From Bermanella sp. (GTDB lineage Bacteria > Pseudomonadota > Gammaproteobacteria > Pseudomonadales > Oceanobacteraceae), in contig JAPYOO010000007.1 in NCBI GenBank assembly GCA_029938135.1, positions 1 to 45,754 of the forward strand: a DNA stretch of 45,754 bases. Reading direction: 5' to 3'. The notes under the pieces are model-generated. The model searched no databases. It was not told the DNA's origin and was given only the letters and a program-made list of their open reading frames with translations. Every line of letters begins with the position of its first letter. The stretch's first letter is position 1. The position numbers were made by a program, and so were the translations under genes. This document shows, one piece after another, positions 1 to 6,371 of this stretch.

Positions 1-623
1 AATTATTTCAACACATGAATGGCACAACTAAAATCATGGCCGGCCTACTGTACGGTGCAGGGCTTCGAGTAAATGAATGCGTCACCCTACGGGTTCAGGA
101 TATTGATTTATCACTAAGGACCATCACTATCAGGAATGCCAAAGGACAAAAGGCAAGGGTCATATTAATACCGCAGCGCCTCCTAAAAGCATTAGAACGA
201 CAATTACTGAAACGTAAACAATTGCATGTAGAAGACATACACAAAGGATGGGGGTATGTTGACCTACCCAATGCACTTAATCGAAAGTACAAAAATGCAG
301 CAACAAGTTTTCAATGGCAATACCTGTTCCCATCCAGCACATCAAGAAAAGACATAAATTCAGGATCCACTAAACGCTGGCACTGCTCCACATCTACACT
401 GCAAAAAGCCGTAAGAAAAGCGGTATTTATAATTGAGTTAAATAAGCGTGTAACTTGCCATACTTTACGTCATTCCTTCGCCACACACCTTCTGGAGGCT
501 GGGACAGATATCCGTACTATTCAAGAATTGATGGGTCATAAAGATGTACGTACTACGATGATCTACACTCACGTCCTTAGGAAGGATATGCGTTCCGTCA
601 CAAGCCCTCTAGATCAGCTCTAG
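1..623 (+). CDS. intI: Integron-type integrase IntI, C-terminal part (cut by window edge)
   Basis: This is a tyrosine recombinase of the integron integrase family, which inserts and excises gene cassettes at attI and attC sites. The reading frame is open to the left edge (first full codon at base 3), so the N-terminal DNA-binding domain lies outside. Visible are the first catalytic Arg in GAGLRVNE, the HTLRHSF box, MGHKD and the nucleophile in IYTH. Between them is the IntI-specific insertion (VDLPNALNRKY followed by WQYLFPS), which ordinary phage integrases lack and which makes the call firm. Known IntI proteins have about 320-340 residues, so roughly 205 are present here. In most integrons attI and the cassettes lie upstream of intI, that is, left of this window. 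No disabling mutation is visible in the part seen. Confidence 0.9.
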   Translation, partial: LFQHMNGTTKIMAGLLYGAGLRVNECVTLRVQDIDLSLRTITIRNAKGQKARVILIPQRLLKALERQLLKRKQLHVEDIHKGWGYVDLPNALNRKYKNAATSFQWQYLFPSSTSRKDINSGSTKRWHCSTSTLQKAVRKAVFIIELNKRVTCHTLRHSFATHLLEAGTDIRTIQELMGHKDVRTTMIYTHVLRKDMRSVTSPLDQL

Positions 624-674
624 CCTTATGATTAGGAGGATAGGAAGCCTCCATTTCGATCTTACAATCATAGG
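624..674. repeat. Imperfect inverted repeat just after intI
   Basis: The arms CCTTATGATT (624-633) and AATCATAGG (666-674) pair with one bulge. Between them GGAGG and CCTCC can form a second small stem. It starts directly after the stop codon of the integrase. It lacks a T run and the conserved core boxes of an attC site, so it may be a transcript-end hairpin or chance. Confidence 0.3.
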
Positions 675-811
675 AAACATGGAATATAAGTATGACTTTT
701 GCAAAAAAACTAAACTTTAGATCACTATATAAGTTCATCAATCATTCAGTAAAAAATCCTAAAATGTAAATAAGGGCTTTTGGATTATTATAATTAGCAT
801 AAATTTGTAAA

Positions 812-833
812 CACATAAGCCTTTTCTTATGTG
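812..833 (+). promoter_or_regulatory. Hairpin in the presumed 5' leader of the 866-1108 gene
   Basis: A perfect 8-bp stem, CACATAAG (812-819) and CTTATGTG (826-833), encloses a 6-base loop. It lies between a TATAAT hexamer (789-794, possible -10 box without a clear -35 partner) and the AGGAG ribosome site at 854-858. The role is unknown: it could be an operator or a leader stem-loop. Confidence 0.3.
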
Positions 834-865
834 AAATGAATCAATTATGCTTTAGGAGTACCAGT

Positions 866-1108
866 ATGAATGACTTCGATTTATTTACCAAAAGAGCATC
901 TAAGGAGCTTGAGCGGATACTCAATATAGAACCATACAGTGATGACTTAGTGGTCCCTTTAGGGTCATGGAAGGCCAATCATAATCGAGAGGCAATGGAG
1001 AACTTTATAAGAAGTCACCGTAAAGTCATCACCGAATTCGAAGGTAATTTCGAAGGCATTATGACTCTCCTGACCAATTTACTTAAAGAAGCTTTTATAG
1101 CCATTTAA
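866..1108 (+). CDS. Small hypothetical protein (80 residues)
   Basis: I do not recognise this protein. A longer reading frame begins at 836, but the ATG at 866 is chosen because AGGAG stands seven bases before it. The product, beginning MNDFDLFTKRASKELERIL, is soluble, without signal peptide or membrane segment, mildly charged and probably helical, with a hydrophobic end (LLKEAFIAI). It has its own ribosome site and is followed by a good hairpin terminator (1175-1199), so it looks like a genuine single-gene unit. Its place between an integron integrase and two other recombinases suggests it is island cargo or a former cassette, but no attC site is visible around it. No function is proposed. 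Confidence 0.55.
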   Translation: MNDFDLFTKRASKELERILNIEPYSDDLVVPLGSWKANHNREAMENFIRSHRKVITEFEGNFEGIMTLLTNLLKEAFIAI

Positions 1109-1174
1109 GATATTGGTCAACGGGCAGGAATCTGCCTACTAAAACTTAAAACTAATGCAATAGATCAATCTCTT

Positions 1175-1199
1175 ATTGCCCTCTCGAGGGCAATCTTTT
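1175..1199 (+). terminator. Rho-independent terminator after the small island gene
   Basis: The stem ATTGCCCT/AGGGCAAT (1175-1194) with the loop CTCG is followed by CTTTT on the plus strand. It lies 66 bases after the stop of the 80-residue gene. Confidence 0.6.
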
Positions 1200-1277
1200 C
1201 ATAAAAATACCCCGCATGTCTTTTCTATGCCCGTTCTTTCTAAGCGTGACTCATTAAAGCAATGAATACCCATCACT

Positions 1278-1832
1278 TTAAAACCTTATTTCATACTCTT
1301 GGTAGGCCGAATCTATATCGGCCTGTGTTAACCCTATATAACGCATAGTCACACCAGAATCCTTATGGTTTAACACCTTACAAATACGCTCTATGCGCTC
1401 ACCTGCTGAATACATAGTCCACCCTAGTGTCTTGCGCATGCTATGAGTCCCAACCTTCAATCCTAGAATATTCCCCACCTCCATAAATGCCGCAGACACA
1501 GACTGCCTTGAAATGGGTTTGTTTTTTGCTCGATTACAGTCCACCTGGAATAAATAGTTATGATGAGGGTGTAGCTTTTGACGACATCGCACTACAGACA
1601 TAGCAGTATCATTGAGCGGAATAGATCGCCGCTTGTTGGTCTTCCCCTCTTTAAGGATCAAAGTACCTGTTAAGGCATGCTTCATAGTGATCAAGCGTAA
1701 GTCACTGATTCTTAGCGCAGCGTTCACACCAAATATCCACATATGACTATAAATACTGCCGTAGTGTTTCTCTAGAAGGCAGGCGAATTTTTTAATTTCG
1801 CCTTTCGATTTAACTGCGTCGACTACTTGCAT
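1278..1832 (-). CDS. Minimal tyrosine recombinase (catalytic domain only)
   Basis: A 184-residue site-specific recombinase consisting almost only of the catalytic domain. The residues of a tyrosine recombinase can be placed: Arg41 (AALRISDL), His130-x-x-Arg133 (HSMRKTLG), His156 (LNHKD) and Tyr165 (MRYIGL). The N-terminal SAM-like core-binding domain of phage integrases is missing. Such short integrases occur as intact families on islands and plasmids, so this need not be a fragment. The ATG at 1832 is preceded by AGG with seven bases spacing. It faces the small hypothetical gene convergently and lies just downstream of the P4-type integrase on the same strand. Substrate sites are unknown. 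Confidence 0.8.
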   Translation of the reverse strand: MQVVDAVKSKGEIKKFACLLEKHYGSIYSHMWIFGVNAALRISDLRLITMKHALTGTLILKEGKTNKRRSIPLNDTAMSVVRCRQKLHPHHNYLFQVDCNRAKNKPISRQSVSAAFMEVGNILGLKVGTHSMRKTLGWTMYSAGERIERICKVLNHKDSGVTMRYIGLTQADIDSAYQEYEIRF

Positions 1833-2019
1833 GGTGTACCTACAATTAACTGACCGTAGATATTTTATACAGGGGAATTAAAATCCCACAATAGCTTCAC
1901 TTAAACATTACCAATGAGGACTCAATTAGCTGATGGGCTTAGAAAATAACAAACCAAACCTAGAGATAAGACCTAATAGTAGCGCCGGCAGCCCTCAATT
2001 AATTAAAATGATCACCTAC

Positions 2020-3249
2020 TTATTTCACTGATCCATACAAACTGAAATCCCCAGTTGCGGCCTCCTCTATCTTTTTACTCCACCAATTCATCATTACCCG
2101 TCTGCGCTCTATATATTGGGCACGGTTATATGTTCTACGAATAGTGTTTTTATCAGTATGGGCTAACGCAGCCTCCACAATGTCCGCCTCAAAGCCCTGC
2201 TCATTTAATGTAGTACTGGCCAACGCACGCATACCATGAGCAGTTAAACGCCCATAAAATCCCATACGCTTCTTGAGAGCCACATTAGCAGTTGCGCTAT
2301 TGGCAGATTTACGTGGATCAACATTACCTGGAAACACATGCTCGCGGCTTGCACTAAAAGGCATGATCACGCCTAGGATGGCCAATGCTTGTTTAGTTAA
2401 CGGCACAACATGCTCTACCCGCTTTTTCATCCGAGGCCCAGGTATCACCCACAAGCTATTCTCGAAGTCTATTTCTTCCCAGCGAGTTCCAGCAGCTTCA
2501 CCAGGACGACACATAGTATGCAACTGCCACTCTATTAAGCATCGGGTGACCAGGTGAATAGGCGCCAAACTTAACGCCCTCATCAGTTCAGGCAGTTGAT
2601 CGATTCTTAAAGTAGGGTTATTGGTTACTTGTGGGGTTTTAAAAGCATGCCGTATACCTGCAAGTGGGTTGTGCTGAATAATCCCGGCATTAACCGCATA
2701 CTCCATGACTTCGTTTAAACGCTGACTCACACGCTTAACTGCCTCCAATTTCCCCTCATTCACTAATTTATTTAAGGTATTGATGACAATAGGCGCCGTA
2801 ACATCATGAATCGGATATCTGCCCAGCTTTGAAAGTATATGGTTCTCAAGTGAGCGGATTACATCCTGAGCGTAGTTTTCTGTGACTTTGTCTTTTTTTA
2901 ACTCAAACCACTGCTCTACCACTCTTGTTAGAGTTTGCTTGTTCAGCTTTAGACGCTCAATTTGAATTTGTTTTTTAAAGTGTTTGGGGTCGATACCTTG
3001 GGCCAATTGCTCACGCATAATCTCTCGTTGGCGGCGTGCATGGGCCAATGTTACTTCTGGATATGAGCCCAGCCCTAGGTTAGTACGCTTTTGAGTGCTT
3101 GGGTTTGTGTAATTGAGGATCCACACTTTAGAGCCGTTAGGTTTAATGCGTAGGGCTAAGCCTTGGCCATCTGCCAGGCTATATTCCTTACCTTTAGGCT
3201 TAGCGTTTTTTATCTCAGTTTGACTTAGGGGGGTAGGAATTCTTGCCAT
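2020..3249 (-). CDS. P4-type tyrosine integrase of a tRNA-Ser island
   Basis: This 409-residue protein is a full-length integrase of the P4/CP4-57 family, which inserts genomic islands at tRNA 3' ends. The N-terminal arm-binding domain (DUF4102 type, about residues 1-95, with LADGQGLALRI) is followed by a core-binding domain (about 105-200) and the catalytic domain. The catalytic residues are Arg248 (MCRPGE), His338-x-x-Arg341 (HGMR), His364 (LAHTD) and Tyr374 (RRTYNRAQY). The start ATG has GAGGAGG eleven bases upstream. The gene begins about 165 bases from the 3' end of tRNA-Ser and points away from it, the usual layout when the tRNA end is the attachment site. The protein looks intact. The other island end is not in this window. 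Confidence 0.92.
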   Translation of the reverse strand: MARIPTPLSQTEIKNAKPKGKEYSLADGQGLALRIKPNGSKVWILNYTNPSTQKRTNLGLGSYPEVTLAHARRQREIMREQLAQGIDPKHFKKQIQIERLKLNKQTLTRVVEQWFELKKDKVTENYAQDVIRSLENHILSKLGRYPIHDVTAPIVINTLNKLVNEGKLEAVKRVSQRLNEVMEYAVNAGIIQHNPLAGIRHAFKTPQVTNNPTLRIDQLPELMRALSLAPIHLVTRCLIEWQLHTMCRPGEAAGTRWEEIDFENSLWVIPGPRMKKRVEHVVPLTKQALAILGVIMPFSASREHVFPGNVDPRKSANSATANVALKKRMGFYGRLTAHGMRALASTTLNEQGFEADIVEAALAHTDKNTIRRTYNRAQYIERRRVMMNWWSKKIEEAATGDFSLYGSVK

Positions 3250-3343
3250 AGTAACATCGACCTCCTCGGAGATTTCTTGGTGTTACTATAAATGTTACTT
3301 CAAATCGTGGATTCCGCAATATAGCTATAGATTGCTACGGACA

Positions 3344-3380
3344 TAAAAAAGGCCGCAAACCCTTACAGTTAGCGACCTTT
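3344..3380 (-). terminator. Terminator of tRNA-Ser
   Basis: Read on the minus strand, AAAGGTCGC (3380-3372) pairs with GCGGCCTTT (3356-3348) over nine pairs including one G-U. A T run follows. It stands about 33 bases beyond the mature tRNA end. Confidence 0.65.
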
Positions 3381-3412
3381 CGGTTATTCTTGGCTTCTAT
3401 CGTACACTAAAA

Positions 3413-3500
3413 TGGCGGTGAGGGAGGGATTCGAACCCTCGAAACCTTGCGGTTTACACGCTTTCCAGGCGTGCTCCTTCGGCCACTCGGACACCTCACC
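3413..3500 (-). tRNA. tRNA-Ser(GGA)
   Basis: Read on the minus strand the gene begins GGTGAGGTGTCCGAGTGG and ends with CCTCACC, discriminator G and an encoded CCA (3415-3413). The 7-bp acceptor stem GGTGAGG/CCTCACC is perfect. The anticodon stem CACGC/GCGTG holds the loop CTGGAAA with anticodon GGA. A long variable arm (ACCGCAAGGT), typical of serine tRNAs, and the GGTTCGAATCC arm are present. The 3' end faces the P4-type integrase and is the likely attachment site of the island on its left. Confidence 0.96.
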
Positions 3501-3541
3501 TAACACAACTTGCTTCGCCTATAGGCTTAACAAGGCCGCGT

Positions 3542-3569
3542 ATTCTACTGACCAAGACTACAAATGCAA
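3542..3569 (-). promoter_or_regulatory. Promoter of tRNA-Ser
   Basis: On the minus strand TTGCAT (3569-3564) and TAGAAT (3547-3542) are 16 bases apart. The -10 box is followed by the GC-rich stretch ACGCGGCC. A GC-rich discriminator is known from stringently controlled stable-RNA promoters. Confidence 0.6.
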
Positions 3570-3591
3570 GTAATTAGTTGATTTATAAGCA

Positions 3592-4146
3592 CTAAATCCA
3601 GTTTTTCACATATGGTAACAAGGCGACTTCTGGTGTTTTTAGCGCTACTTGGGCTGTGCCAATATACAAAAATGCCACAATTGACCCCGCTTCACTCACA
3701 TCAAACGCCTGCTTTACCGTTGAAGTGTATGCCATATCACCTGTGCGCCAAATTGACGAATAACCCAAAGCACTGATGGCCACCTGCATATTTTGCACGG
3801 CTGCCCCCACTGCCAATAGCTGCTCACTGGCTGGAATTTTTGTATCAAGTTGCGGCTCGCATGCCACTACCACCATTAAAGGGGCACGTAATGGCATCGC
3901 CAGACATTTATCGATCTTACTTTGCGGGCATTCTGGCTGCGCACTTGCCACGCCAGCAAACACCTCTCCCAACTTATTACGTGCTAGCCCTTGCACCACA
4001 TGAAAACGCCAAGGTTTAAGGCGGCCATGGTCTGGGCCACGTAATCCACAACGTAATATTTGTTCTAATTCCGCCTCAATTGGAGCGGGTGCGACTAATT
4101 TCCCACAGGAAACCCGCGTTTGAAGCAGTTCAATTGTTGTATTCAA
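3592..4146 (-). CDS. ydjA: Nitroreductase family protein, YdjA type
   Basis: An FMN-dependent oxidoreductase of the compact nitroreductase subfamily represented by E. coli YdjA, with 184 residues against 183 there. Supporting motifs are the N-terminal LLQTRVSCGKL, the APAPIEAELEQILRCGLRGPDH segment with the GPDH/KPWRF pair typical of YdjA, and the middle AVGAAVQNMQVAISALGYSS helix that packs at the FMN site. Such enzymes act in the cytoplasm as homodimers. The natural substrate is uncertain. The start is TTG (4146-4144), supported by AGGTGG about six bases upstream and by alignment with the family start; no ATG fits. It is divergent from the adenylate cyclase gene, with 130 bases between them, and its stop lies 92 bases from tRNA-Ser. 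Confidence 0.88.
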   Translation of the reverse strand: MNTTIELLQTRVSCGKLVAPAPIEAELEQILRCGLRGPDHGRLKPWRFHVVQGLARNKLGEVFAGVASAQPECPQSKIDKCLAMPLRAPLMVVVACEPQLDTKIPASEQLLAVGAAVQNMQVAISALGYSSIWRTGDMAYTSTVKQAFDVSEAGSIVAFLYIGTAQVALKTPEVALLPYVKNWI

Positions 4147-4276
4147 GTTTCCACCTAATATTTAACCGTTCTTTAATCTAAACTGAATTGATAGCTGGCC
4201 TTGCACATAGGTCTCTCAGCGTATTAAATAGCGGGTCCGATTGCGCACCATTAAAACCAAGAAACACTGATCGTTA

Positions 4277-5659
4277 ATGAATGAAGCCATAAAAAATACG
4301 CCACAAAACCCCATGCATGAATTTTATTCGCGCAGTGTTGGTTTTATTGCCTGCTCAGTCATGCTGGGACTGGCTCATCAACAAAACATATGGAGTTTTC
4401 ATCACACTGAATTCATCATTGTTGCATTATTCTACCCGATACTGGCGCTTCTCATTAGTAAAAAGGTGCCCGTTCAGAAAGAACACTTGAGACTGCCGTT
4501 TCTTATTTTAGTGGATGCCATTTTTGTTGGGATTTTAATGGCTTATATGGAGTTTGCGATTTTACCCAGTATTCTTTTTGCCATTATTGTGAATACATCT
4601 TCTATTGTGCTGGGCCGCTTTAGTATTTGGCTGGCGTGTGTGCTTTGCTTGGCCATAGGTGGCTACCTTGGCACTCTCATTGTTGGTTTCAGATTCACCC
4701 CACAAGCCCCCTTAATCATTGATATTAGTGTGGCATTGGGGCTTGCCACTCACTTAGCCGTGACCGGCTATTTTTCAGGCAAACAAACCAAATTATTAGA
4801 GTTTCTGCACATCAACATTAAGCAGCAGGAACAAAAACACAAACATTTGGCCAATCAAGTTTCTAAGTACATATCACCACAAATATTAGAGTCTATTTTT
4901 TCGGGCAAACAGGATGTTCGCCTGCAAACTCAACGTAAAAAATTGGTGGTTTTTTTCTCAGATATAAAGGGCTTCACTTCTCTATCCGAGCAAATTGAGT
5001 CTGAAGTTTTAACCGACCTACTTAACAACTATCTAACCGAAATGACCAATATCGCCATTAAGTACGGCGGCACCATAGACAAATACATTGGCGACAGCAT
5101 TATGGTATTTTTTGGTGATCCTAAAACCCAAGGGGCCAAAAAAGATACACTGGCCTGCGTGGCCATGGCCATTGAAATGCGCAAACATATGAAAGTATTA
5201 AGGCAAAAATGGCGCTCACAGGGGGTTAAAGACCCTTTAGAGATACGTATGGGAATTAATACAGGCTATTGCACTGTAGGCAACTTCGGCACCGAATCTC
5301 GCATGGATTACACTATTATTGGTAAAGAAGTAAACATGGCTAGCCGTTTAGAAAGCGCCGCCGATTCAAATGAAATATTGCTGTCGTATGAATCTTACGC
5401 CCTTATTCAAGACAAGATTATTTGCCGTGAAAAAGGCCGCATTAGCGCCAAAGGTTTCTCCCGACCCGTACCGGTTTATCAGGTCGTCGACTTTAGACAC
5501 AACCTTGCCGCCAAAACCACTTTTGTGGAACACGAGCTGCCGGGGTTTTCCATGTACATGGACACCAATAACATCAACAATTACGACCGTGAACGCATTG
5601 CCAAAGCCCTAGAGCAAGCGGCAAGTAAAATTAAAAACCAGAATAAAGTGTCGAGCTAA
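4277..5659 (+). CDS. Membrane adenylate cyclase, class III (CyaB-like, probable MASE2 sensor)
   Basis: Makes cAMP from ATP at the inner membrane. Residues 20-165 hold about five or six hydrophobic segments. The pattern DAIFVGILMAYMEFAILPS resembles the MASE2 sensor domain of Pseudomonas CyaB, which has a similar length (about 463 against 460). A short linker (about 170-215) leads to a class III cyclase domain (about 220-405). Metal-binding Asp229 (FSDIKGFT) and Asp273 (IGDSIMVFFGD) are present. The base-selecting pair Lys269 and Thr346 (DYTIIG) fits adenylate rather than guanylate cyclase, and Asn353 and Arg357 (NMASRLE) complete the active site. The ATG at 4277 has no clear ribosome site. 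The next gene starts two bases after its stop, so they are probably co-transcribed. Confidence 0.9.
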   Translation: MNEAIKNTPQNPMHEFYSRSVGFIACSVMLGLAHQQNIWSFHHTEFIIVALFYPILALLISKKVPVQKEHLRLPFLILVDAIFVGILMAYMEFAILPSILFAIIVNTSSIVLGRFSIWLACVLCLAIGGYLGTLIVGFRFTPQAPLIIDISVALGLATHLAVTGYFSGKQTKLLEFLHINIKQQEQKHKHLANQVSKYISPQILESIFSGKQDVRLQTQRKKLVVFFSDIKGFTSLSEQIESEVLTDLLNNYLTEMTNIAIKYGGTIDKYIGDSIMVFFGDPKTQGAKKDTLACVAMAIEMRKHMKVLRQKWRSQGVKDPLEIRMGINTGYCTVGNFGTESRMDYTIIGKEVNMASRLESAADSNEILLSYESYALIQDKIICREKGRISAKGFSRPVPVYQVVDFRHNLAAKTTFVEHELPGFSMYMDTNNINNYDRERIAKALEQAASKIKNQNKVSS

Positions 5660-5661
5660 TA

Positions 5662-6273
5662 TTGAAAACGACCCCACCTGCGCCCACCAGTCGTAAATTA
5701 GTGTTGGGCGTTATGGTTATCTTAGCTTTATGGCTAGCCGCGTTACTGATATTCGCCAGCTGGTTTCAAGGACGCTACATTCATGCTTACACCGAGTCTT
5801 CCCCTGAGTTCTTAAAGGCCAGCTACACAGAGCAGTGGTTTCGCCAACTTAGCGCATTACTCCCCCCTAAAACAACGGCCTCACGGGTAATTCAATTTTG
5901 GCAACCCGATTGCCTATGTAACCGCTTTGCTCGCCACCATGCGTTAAGCGCCTCAACCATCGCCAAAGAATTAAACATAGAACACATCACCGTTATTCCA
6001 CAAAGCGCTAAACACACACTGGCTTCACTGCAAATTCTTAACCCCGACACCAAAATCATCACACTTGCACCTGAATTAATGGCTAAATGGCCATCCAGCC
6101 CCACGCTATTGATTGAAGACCCACTTGCCCAACTCCTTTACTTTGGCCCCTTGGGATTTGGCGCTTTTTGCAGCCAATCTAGTACTAGCATTATTGACGG
6201 CCAATTAAGAGGTCTACAACCAAGGCCCTTTTATAACGTTATTGGTAAAGGTTGCTTTTGCCCCTGGAAATAA
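5662..6273 (+). CDS. Membrane-anchored CxC-motif protein (probable DUF6436, thioredoxin-like)
   Basis: A 203-residue protein with a basic N-terminus, one membrane segment (about residues 14-34) and a periplasmic domain. Two Cys-x-Cys pairs stand out: CLC after QFWQPD near residue 80, and CFC at the extreme C-terminus (GKGCFCPWK). The overall pattern resembles gammaproteobacterial DUF6436 proteins, predicted to have a thioredoxin-like fold. That name is from memory and not checked. The start is TTG, two bases after the stop of the adenylate cyclase; GTG 5701 and ATG 5713 are in-frame alternatives but would shorten or cut the membrane segment. The tight spacing implies translation coupled to the cyclase. 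Redox or metal handling is an inference only. Confidence 0.7.
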   Translation: MKTTPPAPTSRKLVLGVMVILALWLAALLIFASWFQGRYIHAYTESSPEFLKASYTEQWFRQLSALLPPKTTASRVIQFWQPDCLCNRFARHHALSASTIAKELNIEHITVIPQSAKHTLASLQILNPDTKIITLAPELMAKWPSSPTLLIEDPLAQLLYFGPLGFGAFCSQSSTSIIDGQLRGLQPRPFYNVIGKGCFCPWK

Positions 6274-6371
6274 GTAAAACATAACAAACCATGCCCCCCC
6301 GCTCGGGAATTGAGCTAACCTTTATATAAGGCAGCTAAATCCCAAAGAACACGTAAGAATACGCGGGCACT

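Noticed and set aside
624-1277. Possible attC sites around the small gene next to the integron integrase
   Set aside because: No paired RYYYAAC and GTTRRRY core boxes with the expected palindromic arms were found. The hairpins present are simple stems.
1-3400. Second copy of the tRNA-Ser 3' end as an att site within the window
   Set aside because: Reading both strands I found no repeat of the terminal tRNA sequence here, so the far island end is not in view.
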